From JBBIPA01 sp037443085 (lineage in GTDB: Bacteria; Chloroflexota; Dehalococcoidia; GIF9; UBA5629): a stretch of DNA of 15,371 bases. This document shows positions 1 to 6,785 of the stretch, one piece after another. Under the pieces are notes generated by a model, which was not told the DNA's origin, did no database searches, and saw nothing but the letters and a program-made list of their open reading frames with translations. Each line of letters opens with the position of its first letter. Within the stretch, counting starts at the first letter, position 1. The stretch spans positions 1-15,371 of the forward strand of contig JBBIPA010000044.1 in the NCBI GenBank assembly GCA_037443085.1, written 5' to 3'. The position numbers and the translations under genes are program-made.

Positions 1-67
1 ATTTGAGCCTGCCAGGGGAGCATATGGCTAGAATCGGTCGTTGCTAAACGACCTCGCAAGAAGGGTT

Positions 68-95
68 TTGACTATTTTATTCCACCTGCTATAAT
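68..95 (+). promoter_or_regulatory. sigma-70 type promoter with extended -10
   Basis: The -35 element TTGACT (68-73) is separated by 16 bp from a perfect TATAAT (90-95). A TG one base upstream of the -10 (87-88) makes it an extended -10. The predicted start is near 102. It faces the SnoaL-like gene at 338, which would give a leader of about 235 bases. The call rests on sequence match only. Confidence 0.6.
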
Positions 96-99
96 ATCC

Positions 100-129
100 C
101 CAGTGATATCTTATTTGATATCATACTGG
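100..129 (+). repeat. inverted repeat at predicted transcription start
   Basis: The arms CCAGTGATATC (100-110) and GATATCATACTGG (117-129) are complementary over 11 pairs, with a two-base AT insertion in the right arm and a 6-base spacer. The repeat starts at the predicted +1 of the promoter at 68-95. It could be a repressor operator or a 5'-terminal stem-loop that protects the mRNA. Which of these applies is inference. Confidence 0.45.
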
Positions 130-337
130 AATGAAAAGCGGGATGTCAACAGTTTACTCCTGGCTAAGCCATAAAAAAACTGAAGCACTTTTTCAGTATG
201 TGGATTCCACTGGCACCCGTGGTAAAAAACAACAAAGCGGTTCATGATTTTACGTATAATAAAGATGATGGGGACTGCCTAGGTAATGGCAGTTGGCTCT
301 TTGTTGCTATGATTACTAAAATGTATGGGGGGTTATT
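130..337 (+). other. long non-coding leader before the SnoaL-like gene
   Basis: No convincing gene lies between the promoter and position 338. The stretch holds a 6-bp perfect hairpin, ACTGCC (274-279) and GGCAGT (288-293) with an 8-base loop, about 45 bases before the start codon, and a weaker 5-bp hairpin at 180-196. Neither is followed by a strong T-run, so a terminator or attenuator is not clear. I recognise no known riboswitch. Upstream of the promoter (1-67) I see only a short hairpin at 36-53 and no gene. Confidence 0.35.
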
Positions 338-937
338 ATGGCTGAACAGGAATTGGAATCAAGAATCAAACGTCTGGAAGACTACCGCGATATATGCAGC
401 ATGCAGGGCAGGTATAACCACTACTTACTATCAGGCAGGTTTGATAAGATTATGGACATGTTTGCCCAAAATGACCAGAATCTCCTAATTGAGCTAGCTG
501 ACAGCGGTGAGCACCGGGGTATTGATGGTGTTAAGAAAGTGTTCGGCACCGTGCATGAGAAGTATGGTTTTCCCGGTTCGCTGGGGCTGCATATGCTGAT
601 GACACCAGTTGTCGAAGTTAGCAAGGATGGCAAAACTGCCAGGGGGATGTGGCACTCCTTCGGCTGCAATACCTATAAGGGTGAATTCGGGTTGTTTGCT
701 ATGTGGCAAGCCGGGAAATACGATTTGGAATTTGTTAAGGAGGACGGGGAGTGGAAATACCGCGTATTTAAGTGGTATGTCATCTTCAGAACTCCGTACG
801 AAGATGGCTGGGTAAAGAGACCGCTCATAGGGGGTTTACATAAAGAAGGTGATCCCCCGATTGCTGCACTTTATGAGCCTTATGATCCAGCTAAATCCGG
901 GCAATTCTTGCCATTACCCCCTGAGCCATACAGGTAA
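338..937 (+). CDS. SnoaL-like / NTF2-fold protein
   Basis: This 199-residue protein resembles the SnoaL-like group of the NTF2 superfamily, small cone-shaped alpha+beta barrels that act as isomerases, cyclases, dehydratases or ligand binders. Visible hallmarks are an N-terminal helix (residues 1-35) with the pattern ExRIKRLED...Y, a segment around residue 40 typical of the fold's second helix (FDKIMDMFA), and a C-terminal sheet rich in aromatic residues (WKYRVFKWYVIF, around 137-148). The last ~50 residues are proline-rich and extend past the usual ~130-residue domain. No signal peptide or membrane segment is seen. The ATG at 338 follows a G-run (327-332) as the likely ribosome site. The reaction is unknown. 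Being upstream of a flavodoxin and an acyl-CoA synthetase-like gene hints at small-molecule catabolism, but gaps of 80-130 bp make a shared operon only possible. Confidence 0.75.
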   Translation: MAEQELESRIKRLEDYRDICSMQGRYNHYLLSGRFDKIMDMFAQNDQNLLIELADSGEHRGIDGVKKVFGTVHEKYGFPGSLGLHMLMTPVVEVSKDGKTARGMWHSFGCNTYKGEFGLFAMWQAGKYDLEFVKEDGEWKYRVFKWYVIFRTPYEDGWVKRPLIGGLHKEGDPPIAALYEPYDPAKSGQFLPLPPEPYR

Positions 938-941
938 ACTA

Positions 942-1008
942 ATTGTGCACAATACATGGATGAGACGAGGGGTATCAGTTATTACAAGAGATTGGCTTTG
1001 TGTCACAA
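942..1008 (+). promoter_or_regulatory. pair of related TTGTG/CACAA palindromes
   Basis: A perfect 12-bp palindrome, ATTGTGCACAAT, lies at 942-953, just after the stop of the SnoaL-like gene. A second one, TTGTG-T-CACAA, lies at 998-1008. They share the same half-site and differ by one base in the centre. Their centres are about 55 bp apart, close to five helical turns. Both lie upstream of the flavodoxin gene at 1066, so a dimeric regulator bound at two sites is plausible. No clear -35/-10 pair was found for that gene; TATATT at 1032-1037 is a weak -10 candidate. Confidence 0.3.
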
Positions 1009-1065
1009 TGAGCGAATCATGGAGACGGACTATATATTCAAAAATATGTTAAGGAGGCATCTGTT

Positions 1066-1986
1066 ATGACAGACGCAAAAAAGAAAAAAATCGTTGGCTT
1101 ATCCTGTGGCAGGTTAAATGGCAACAGCGAGATACTGTTGAAAGAAGCCCTCATGGGGGCAGAGGAGATCGGAGTGGAGTCGGAGATAATTCGTGCTATG
1201 GAGCTTAGGGTCAAACCTTGTACAGGATGTGAAGCATGTTCTATGGCAATGGCGAGGGGAAAAGAGTCCAGATGTGCCATCAAGGACGACGACGTGCCCT
1301 GGATTTTAGAAAAGACTTTAGTGGAGGATTGCGGCTTAATAGTAAGTGTTCCATTATATCATCTCAGGGCTAATTCATACTTTGAAATTATTGGGGAACG
1401 GATGTTGCCCACCATGTTCAGGAATCCAGGGATTCTTAAAAAGACCCGCGTTGGTGGCATTATTTGTGTTGGTGGGGGGGAACCTGAATGGACCCCGCTA
1501 GGCCTTACTTCAGTAAATATTTTTGTCCAGCATACCCGGAAGCTGGTAGATCAAACGCAGGTGAATTTTGTTGGGCGACCGGGTGCTGTGCTCATGAGGC
1601 CGGAATATCTCAATAAGGCAAGAGAGCTGGGCCGCAGGGTTGCAAGAGCAATGATGATGCCCATTGAAGAGGTGAAATATATGGGCGAAGACAAGGATGT
1701 ATCCTGCCCGGTTTGTCATTGTAATGTGGTGGAGATATTCGACAAATTGCCCGAGGTCTACTGCCCGGTATGCTGGGTGAAGGGCGTTATCTCCACTGAT
1801 AAGGGCAAGATGAAAGTAAGCTGGAGCGAAGAGGATGCCAAGCATCCACGGTTTTCCGAATACGGGGTCTCTACGCACTTAAAATTAATTAAAAGCTTGC
1901 AAGAGAAGTTCTTTACGGAAGACCAGGAGAAAGCAAAAGAACTGGCTAAGAAATATGTCGCTTATGGTAATGTCATAAAGCCATAG
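1066..1986 (+). CDS. flavodoxin-family (FMN reductase-like) protein with cysteine clusters
   Basis: This 306-residue protein starts with a flavodoxin-like fold of the NADPH-dependent FMN reductase / iron-sulfur flavoprotein (Isf) type. Residues 8-21 form beta-strand 1 and the phosphate-binding loop (GLSCGRLNGNS), which should bind the FMN phosphate. A cluster C52-x2-C55-x2-C58-x11-C70 follows, at the place where Isf proteins carry a compact motif for a [4Fe-4S] cluster; here the last spacing is longer. A PLYHLRANSYFE segment (about 97-108) matches the second flavin loop. Past the flavodoxin domain (about residue 205) comes a zinc-ribbon-like module, C214-x2-C217 and C233-x2-C236, plus an extra C219. 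The charged C-terminal tail is helical. A strong AAGGAGG (1051-1057) sets the ATG. A soluble electron-transfer or reductase role is likely, but the substrate is unknown. Isf is the nearest described analogue, and orthology is not claimed. Confidence 0.8.
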   Translation: MTDAKKKKIVGLSCGRLNGNSEILLKEALMGAEEIGVESEIIRAMELRVKPCTGCEACSMAMARGKESRCAIKDDDVPWILEKTLVEDCGLIVSVPLYHLRANSYFEIIGERMLPTMFRNPGILKKTRVGGIICVGGGEPEWTPLGLTSVNIFVQHTRKLVDQTQVNFVGRPGAVLMRPEYLNKARELGRRVARAMMMPIEEVKYMGEDKDVSCPVCHCNVVEIFDKLPEVYCPVCWVKGVISTDKGKMKVSWSEEDAKHPRFSEYGVSTHLKLIKSLQEKFFTEDQEKAKELAKKYVAYGNVIKP

Positions 1987-2066
1987 TGCTTATTTTAATC
2001 CATACATTGTTTTACGAATCTATGATGCGGTGCGTTTTCGTGTTGTCGAGAAGGAAATGATACCTT

Positions 2067-3473
2067 ATGAGGTATCCATCTCACCTTGACCGTCTTCTCA
2101 AACCACGTGCAGTGGCTGTGGTAGGGGCTACTGCTAAAGCTGGACGCGTGGGACGGATTATCTTCGAGACGTTATTGCGTTCGGACCGTCCTATCTATCC
2201 GGTGAATCCCTCAGAACACAACATACTGGGACGGCCAGTGTTTCACAGAATAGATGACCTACCGTCTGATGTTGACCTTGCTGTCATTGCTACCAATGCC
2301 GGGCGGACAGTGGAGGTGGCCGAGGCCTGCGGTCGGCATGGGATTCCCTTTATTGTGGCGGTAGCAAGTGGATTTAGCGAAGTGGGGCACGAAGGCCGTG
2401 TTCTTGAGGAGCGCCTCAGGAGGGTGACACAGAGCTACGGCACGCGAATTCTCGGCCCCAATACTCTGGGGATTTTTGTGCCGCAGGAACGCATCGATAC
2501 TATTTTTGTGGAACATGGTGATCGTGCGCTTGGGCAAGGTGGGGGTGTTGCCTTTATCACCCAAAGCGGTTCTGTGGGTGTGGAAGCGCTAGGTATTGAA
2601 AGTAACCTTGGTTTCGGACTACGCGCCTTTGTGGGACTGGGCAACAAGGTTGATCTCGATGAGATAGATTTCCTCAATTATTTTTGTAATGATGCACGGA
2701 CTGCCTGTGTTGCCCTCTATATCGAGTCTATCCCAAACGGACGTGCTTTTTTGGAGGCGGCCCGAGAAGTTGCCAGAAAGAAACCGGTATTGGTCCTTAA
2801 GGCGGGGCGAACGCCATCGGCTGTGGCTGCGGTGAGTTCACATACCGGAAAACTTGCTGGAACTGACCGTATAGTTGATGGCGCTTTTCGGCAATTCGGT
2901 ATACAGCGCGTTTTCGACGAGGAACAGTTGTGTGATGCAGCGCGAGTGCTCGCCGCAGTGCCACCACCTCGTGGCAACCGGGTAGCTATCATGTCACCTG
3001 CCGGGGGCTATGGAGTGATGGCTACCGATGAAGTTGAAATTCCTCACACGTTCGCCTCCTTGGCAATGGCCACATTATCTCGAAAGACCGAAAATGCTAT
3101 TCGTGCAGCCACGCCGTCTTTTGCCTCAGCACAAAACCCGGTTGATCTCACTACTGGCGCCACAGACGATATGACCATCAGTGTGCTTTCTGCTCTACTA
3201 GATGATGATGGTGTGGATATTGTTTTGTGTATAGCCTTGTTTGCGCCGCCGGGTATCAGTGATGGTCTGATTCGCAGAATAGCTTACTTAGTTACCGATG
3301 CCCCAAAGCCTGTAATCGTGGTTACCCAGTTTGGCCCATTTAGCAATGGTCATATCAGTCGTCTCTATGACCACGGTGTCATTGGATTTCCCAGTGTGGC
3401 GCGTGGGGTACGTGCTATACGCTGGTTGGTGGAACGAGCACAAATTCAAACACGGCTTACAGAGCAGATATAA
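2067..3473 (+). CDS. CoA-binding protein, NDP-forming acyl-CoA synthetase alpha-type
   Basis: This 468-residue protein has the alpha-subunit architecture of NDP-forming acetate/acyl-CoA ligases (succinyl-CoA synthetase superfamily). A Rossmann CoA-binding domain covers about 8-140 (VAVVGA at 16-21, then PVNP, and GPNTLG near 130). A flavodoxin-like ligase domain follows at about 150-295 (ITQSGSVG), then a second one at about 305-460 (IMSPAGGYG). The phospho-transfer histidine is present as H259 in the SSHTGKLAG motif, near the equivalent residue of archaeal ADP-forming acetyl-CoA synthetases. The ATP-grasp (beta) part is absent, so the protein alone should not complete the reaction. AAGGA (2051-2055) precedes the ATG; an upstream in-frame TGA at 2058 excludes longer forms. 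Arginine is mostly CGN here, whereas the neighbouring genes use AGG/AGA more, a possible sign of separate origin. An ATG abuts the stop codon and runs into an IS remnant, so a beta-subunit gene may have been lost. Confidence 0.85.
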   Translation: MRYPSHLDRLLKPRAVAVVGATAKAGRVGRIIFETLLRSDRPIYPVNPSEHNILGRPVFHRIDDLPSDVDLAVIATNAGRTVEVAEACGRHGIPFIVAVASGFSEVGHEGRVLEERLRRVTQSYGTRILGPNTLGIFVPQERIDTIFVEHGDRALGQGGGVAFITQSGSVGVEALGIESNLGFGLRAFVGLGNKVDLDEIDFLNYFCNDARTACVALYIESIPNGRAFLEAAREVARKKPVLVLKAGRTPSAVAAVSSHTGKLAGTDRIVDGAFRQFGIQRVFDEEQLCDAARVLAAVPPPRGNRVAIMSPAGGYGVMATDEVEIPHTFASLAMATLSRKTENAIRAATPSFASAQNPVDLTTGATDDMTISVLSALLDDDGVDIVLCIALFAPPGISDGLIRRIAYLVTDAPKPVIVVTQFGPFSNGHISRLYDHGVIGFPSVARGVRAIRWLVERAQIQTRLTEQI

Positions 3474-3492
3474 ATGCTAAAAGAAAAACACA

Positions 3493-3685
3493 TTGAACTG
3501 ACCATCCCCCCGAAAACAGTAATGCCCTCAATTAGAGTCCTCCGCTACAATAACACAAACAAGGAGGACATCACATGGTTCGCAAAAGGTACACCGAGGA
3601 ACAGATTATCCAGGTGCTGAGGGAAGGGGAGGCAGGTCAGTTTCGCGGTAGCCTCAGGGAGTGGATTAAAGCAAGGCAGGTGTGA
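3493..3685 (+). mobile_element. left-end remnant of an IS3-family insertion sequence
   Basis: TGAACTGACC at 3493-3502, followed by a C-run and GAAAAC, resembles the terminal inverted repeat of many IS3-family elements (typically TGAACTGACCCCC...). About 80 bases inside lies a strong ribosome site, AAGGAGG (3561-3567), and the start of an OrfA-like transposase gene, the spacing expected of an IS left end. No matching right inverted repeat and no OrfB were found, so this is a deleted, immobile relic. The right boundary is uncertain; I set it at the stop codon of the truncated frame. No target-site duplication can be assessed. Confidence 0.6.
3575..3685 (+). pseudogene. truncated IS3-family transposase OrfA
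   Basis: This 36-codon frame begins MVRKRYTEEQIIQVLREGE, which matches the conserved start of IS3-family OrfA helix-turn-helix proteins. Homology seems to end at about residue 21 (EAG). The helix-turn-helix that should follow (pattern ELCRKHGIS) is missing, and the remaining 15 residues to the TGA look unrelated. An intact OrfA is about 90-100 residues long. The ATG has a good AAGGAGG eight bases upstream. It is almost surely non-functional. Confidence 0.65.
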
Positions 3686-3691
3686 ATATCT

Positions 3692-3699
3692 GCTATAAT
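3692..3699 (+). promoter_or_regulatory. extended -10 element before the site-2 protease gene
   Basis: TGCTATAAT (3691-3699) provides a perfect -10 with the TG extension. No -35 match is present at 16-18 bp spacing, so it would rely on the extended -10. The predicted start is near 3706, giving a leader of about 100 bases to the protease ATG. It sits right at the edge of the IS remnant. Confidence 0.4.
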
Positions 3700-3808
3700 C
3701 TAAAGGAATAGCCATGGTGATACTTGGTGTAATGCTCTGTGTTTTGTGCCATGCAAAACCCTGATTTAATTGAATCTACAGGTTTAAGTCTCGCAAGGGG
3801 TTATTGAC

Positions 3809-4930
3809 ATGTTAGGCGGGGGGATACCTATCGGTAAGGCGTTCGGGATTCCTATACGGCTGCATTATTCCTGGTTTATTGTCTTTGTGCTGGTAGCCTG
3901 GTCGCTGGCCGCCAACTATTTTCCGGCAACCTATCCGGGATGGGGATTATCGCGCTTTATAGCCGCTGGTATTATTACCAGCTTATTGTTTTTCGGTTCG
4001 GTACTGGCGCATGAACTTATGCACAGCGTGGTGGCAAAGTCATCAGGGATTCCAGTTCAGGCGATAACCCTGTTCATTTTCGGTGGCGTCTCGCAGCTGG
4101 TTGAGGAACCTAAACGTCCTCAGGATGAGTTTCGCGTGGCTTTTGCCGGCCCATTGACCAGTTTGGTGCTGGGTGGGGTGTTCCTTGGTATTGGTTTTTT
4201 TCTGAAGGCTATGAGCGAGTTTGTAAGTGCCATAGCTTCCTGGCTGGGATGGATAAATGTCTTTCTGGCTGCATTCAATCTCGTCCCTGGCTTTCCTCTT
4301 GATGGCGGACGTGTGCTCCGGTCACTATTATGGTGGCGCAACCAGAATCTGAAAAAGGCTACCAAGACGGCTTCGACCGTGGGGCGAGCAGTAGGCTATA
4401 TTTTTATCTTTGCAGGCATCTGGATGATATTTCAGGGAAACTGGATTAACGGGCTGTGGCTGGCTCTCATCGGTTGGTTTTTAGAGAGTGCGGCCACTGG
4501 CAGTTACCGTCAGTTGGCGCTTCAGGAAGTGCTCAAAGGCCATAAAGTAATCGAAGCGATGACTGCGGATTGCCCTGTAGTTCCTCCGGAGCTGACGATT
4601 GAACAACTGGTACATGATAATATCCTGACTTCTGGGAGGCGCTGTTTTCCTGTGGTAAAGGGTAGTGGTGTTATGGGTCTGGTGACCATTCATGATATAA
4701 AGTCAGTGCCGCGTGACCAATGGGTGACCAAAACTGTGAGAGAGGCTATGACGCCTTTCAGCAAGTTGAAAACAGTAGGGACGGATACAGACCTTGCCAC
4801 TGTGATGCAGATGCTGGCTGAAGAGAATATTAACCAGGTACTCGTGGTTAAAGAAGGTAGTATAATCGGTATGGTGGCACGTGATAACCTTATTTCCTTC
4901 ATCAACCTCCGCGGTGAATTAGGTGTCTAG
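3809..4930 (+). CDS. site-2 protease-like membrane metalloprotease with CBS pair
   Basis: This 373-residue integral membrane protein belongs to the M50B (site-2 protease / SpoIVFB-like) zinc proteases, which cut substrates inside the membrane. The zinc-binding HExxH motif is intact as H68-E-L-M-H72 in a hydrophobic segment, and the third ligand lies in the NLVPGFPLDGGR motif with D165. About six membrane segments fall between residues 15 and 225. The cytosolic C-terminal part is a tandem CBS module (about 245-305 and 308-368, each starting with an EAMT-type strand), which in related proteins senses adenine nucleotides. The length is typical of the CBS-bearing subgroup. AAGGGG (3795-3800) lies eight bases before the ATG. 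It stands alone, convergent with the mutase operon. Its substrate is unknown; anti-sigma factors or signal-peptide remnants are usual for the family. Confidence 0.9.
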   Translation: MLGGGIPIGKAFGIPIRLHYSWFIVFVLVAWSLAANYFPATYPGWGLSRFIAAGIITSLLFFGSVLAHELMHSVVAKSSGIPVQAITLFIFGGVSQLVEEPKRPQDEFRVAFAGPLTSLVLGGVFLGIGFFLKAMSEFVSAIASWLGWINVFLAAFNLVPGFPLDGGRVLRSLLWWRNQNLKKATKTASTVGRAVGYIFIFAGIWMIFQGNWINGLWLALIGWFLESAATGSYRQLALQEVLKGHKVIEAMTADCPVVPPELTIEQLVHDNILTSGRRCFPVVKGSGVMGLVTIHDIKSVPRDQWVTKTVREAMTPFSKLKTVGTDTDLATVMQMLAEENINQVLVVKEGSIIGMVARDNLISFINLRGELGV

Positions 4931-5021
4931 CGTGTGTGGGGAGGCAATAAGGCAATGCTTCGTTGCTATGCCATGGCTTGTGAATGGCAGGTCAACATGG
5001 TGTGACGAGCGCTAGCATAGC

Positions 5022-6722
5022 TTACAGGTGGGTGGCGGTGGATTCAGGCAGCCATTCACCCCAGACAGACCGCAGGACATCGCTTATTTCGCCGATGGTG
5101 GAATAGGCCTTGACTGCTTCCAGAATGGAAGGTACGGTATTATCCTCTTTTATGGCTGCCTCGCGAATGTCCGCCAGTGCTCTGTTAACCTTGTTGTTAT
5201 CGCGTCTCGCCTTGAGCTGTTGGATTTGCTCTCTCCGTTTTACTTCCACCTCGGGATGAATGACAAATGGCTTTATCCTGGCTTGCTCCGCAGATGCGAA
5301 TTTATTCACTCCTATGACCACCCTATCGCCATTTTCTACTCTCTTCTGGTCCTTGTAGGAGCTGCGCGAGATTTCCTGGTGATAGAAGCCTTTTTCAATG
5401 GCGACTAAGGAGCCGCCCACAGTGTCCACCTTCTTCAATAATTCGGAAGCTTGACGGAACAGCTCGTCAGTGAGACTCTCCACGTAGTACGAGCCTCCCA
5501 GGGGGTCGACCACATTGGTGACTCCTGTTTCGTAGGCTACTATCTGTGAAGTGCGCAGTGCGATGCGTGCCGCCTCTTCAGACGGAGTACACAGAGGTTC
5601 ATCGAAGGCACTGACGCCGATATCCTGAGAGCCGCCCAGCGCCAGCGCCAGTGTCTCGATGCCGATGCGGACGATATTGTTCAACGGCTCTTGTGCAGTA
5701 GAGACTAATCCTGAAGCGAAGGAGTTGATATGCAGCCTCCATGAATCAGATTTTCTGGCACCGAACCTGTCCCTGAGTATATGTGCCCAAAGTTTCCTCA
5801 GTGCCCTGAGCTTGGCGATTTCCTCAAAAATATCCAGTGTGGCACAACCTACCAGCATGTCTATCTGCGGGGCGAAGTCGTCAATCTGTAAGCCTCTTTT
5901 CAGTGAATGCTCGATATAGGCTATGGCATTAGCCATGGTAAAAGCTAACTCCTGCACTGCAGTGGCGCCGGCCAGCCTCATGTGGACACCGGCAACGGAT
6001 ATCGGGCTCCAATGGGGTAAATATTTAGTGCAGTACTCGATGACATCCACAGCAAACTTAAGAGAGGGCTTAACCGGGAAAAGGCAGGTGCCTCGGGCCA
6101 CAAATTCTTTCAACACATCGTTTTGTATCCTTACGGTGAAGTCTTTTGGCGAGATACCTTGTTTTTCCGCTGCTGCTATAAAAAGCGCTATCATGATGGG
6201 GCCGATAGCCATGGCAGTGGTGCGGATTTGTGATACGGCAGCCAGGTCGATGCCGTCAAAGACCTTTTCCATGTCCTCCAATGAGGCGATAGATACGCCT
6301 ACTTTGCCCACCTCACCCTTGGATAAGGGATTGTCCGGGTCATAGCCGATCTGGGTAGGCAGGTCGAGGGCAATATAGAAGCCGGTTTGCCCCTGCTCGA
6401 TGAGATATTTAATGCGTTTGTTAGTATCTTCCGGCAGCCCGAACCCGGATAACTGCACTCGTTCCCACAGCTTTCCCCGGTACATAGTAGGCTCAATGCC
6501 TCTGACGTTGGGGAACTCGCCAGGGAAACCAATGTCGTTGACATAATCCAACCCTCGCTCTTCCAGGTCGAGGGGGGTATAAATCCGCTTCACTGGCAGC
6601 TCTGACCATGTCTGGAATTGCGGCTTTCTCTCTCCCTGCTGCTCAAGAGATTTCTTCAGTATCTCTTTCTCCCACTTTTCCTGAGCCTTCCTTATGCTTT
6701 CTGCAGTATTTTTATCAAACAT
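5022..6722 (-). CDS. B12-dependent acyl-CoA mutase, large (catalytic) subunit
   Basis: This 566-residue protein is the TIM-barrel catalytic subunit of the methylmalonyl-CoA mutase family. It lacks the C-terminal B12 domain, as do the large subunits of isobutyryl- and 2-hydroxyisobutyryl-CoA mutases (about 560 residues). Family segments are clear: FPGEFPNVRG (66-75), GFGLPEDTN (93-101), GQTGFYIALDLPTQ (111-124), IQNDVLKEF (199-207) and DPLGGSYYVE (406-415). By eye, against P. shermanii mutase numbering, the substrate arginine R207 and histidine H244 are kept (R210, H247), as is Q197 (Q200). Y89 is replaced by L91, Y243 by V246 and H328 by G369. The 2-hydroxyisobutyryl mutase aspartate D117 corresponds to A118. 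Substrate specificity is therefore probably unusual. A G-run (6734-6738) serves as ribosome site. It is the last gene of the run and should pair with the B12 subunit at 8355-8753. It would isomerise acyl-CoA by a 5'-deoxyadenosyl radical in the cytosol. Confidence 0.88.
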   Translation of the reverse strand: MFDKNTAESIRKAQEKWEKEILKKSLEQQGERKPQFQTWSELPVKRIYTPLDLEERGLDYVNDIGFPGEFPNVRGIEPTMYRGKLWERVQLSGFGLPEDTNKRIKYLIEQGQTGFYIALDLPTQIGYDPDNPLSKGEVGKVGVSIASLEDMEKVFDGIDLAAVSQIRTTAMAIGPIMIALFIAAAEKQGISPKDFTVRIQNDVLKEFVARGTCLFPVKPSLKFAVDVIEYCTKYLPHWSPISVAGVHMRLAGATAVQELAFTMANAIAYIEHSLKRGLQIDDFAPQIDMLVGCATLDIFEEIAKLRALRKLWAHILRDRFGARKSDSWRLHINSFASGLVSTAQEPLNNIVRIGIETLALALGGSQDIGVSAFDEPLCTPSEEAARIALRTSQIVAYETGVTNVVDPLGGSYYVESLTDELFRQASELLKKVDTVGGSLVAIEKGFYHQEISRSSYKDQKRVENGDRVVIGVNKFASAEQARIKPFVIHPEVEVKRREQIQQLKARRDNNKVNRALADIREAAIKEDNTVPSILEAVKAYSTIGEISDVLRSVWGEWLPESTATHL

Positions 6723-6785
6723 TCGGATTTACCCCCTGACAGTAGATTGAACTGCCGCACTGGAAACTCCAGCTCCGATAGTTAG

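Noticed and set aside
36..53. Hairpin GGTCGTT/AACGACC upstream of the first promoter
   Set aside because: No T-run follows and the stem is only 7 bp, so I do not call it a terminator of an upstream gene.
255..260. TATAAT in the leader of the SnoaL-like gene
   Set aside because: No -35 match at 16-18 bp and no TG extension; the promoter at 68-95 is far better.
198..488. Open frame of 96 codons before and overlapping the SnoaL-like gene
   Set aside because: It overlaps 150 bases of a well-supported gene in another frame, has no ribosome site and its protein looks like random translation.
3474..3620. Annotating the 48-codon frame after the CoA-binding gene as a real gene
   Set aside because: All but its first six codons come from the IS end read in a non-transposase frame; it is kept only as a hint of a lost gene.
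3714..3764. Sixteen-residue hydrophobic peptide after AAAGGA
   Set aside because: The predicted transcript would start within its ribosome site and such a short frame is expected by chance.
4951..4972. Hairpin between the convergent protease and mutase genes, considered as a bidirectional terminator
   Set aside because: The stem is interrupted by two mismatches and lacks a proper T-run on either strand.
5022..6722. Calling the mutase 2-hydroxyisobutyryl-CoA mutase because of its size and neighbouring ligase
   Set aside because: The diagnostic Ile, Asp and Gln of that enzyme are replaced by Leu, Ala and Arg here.
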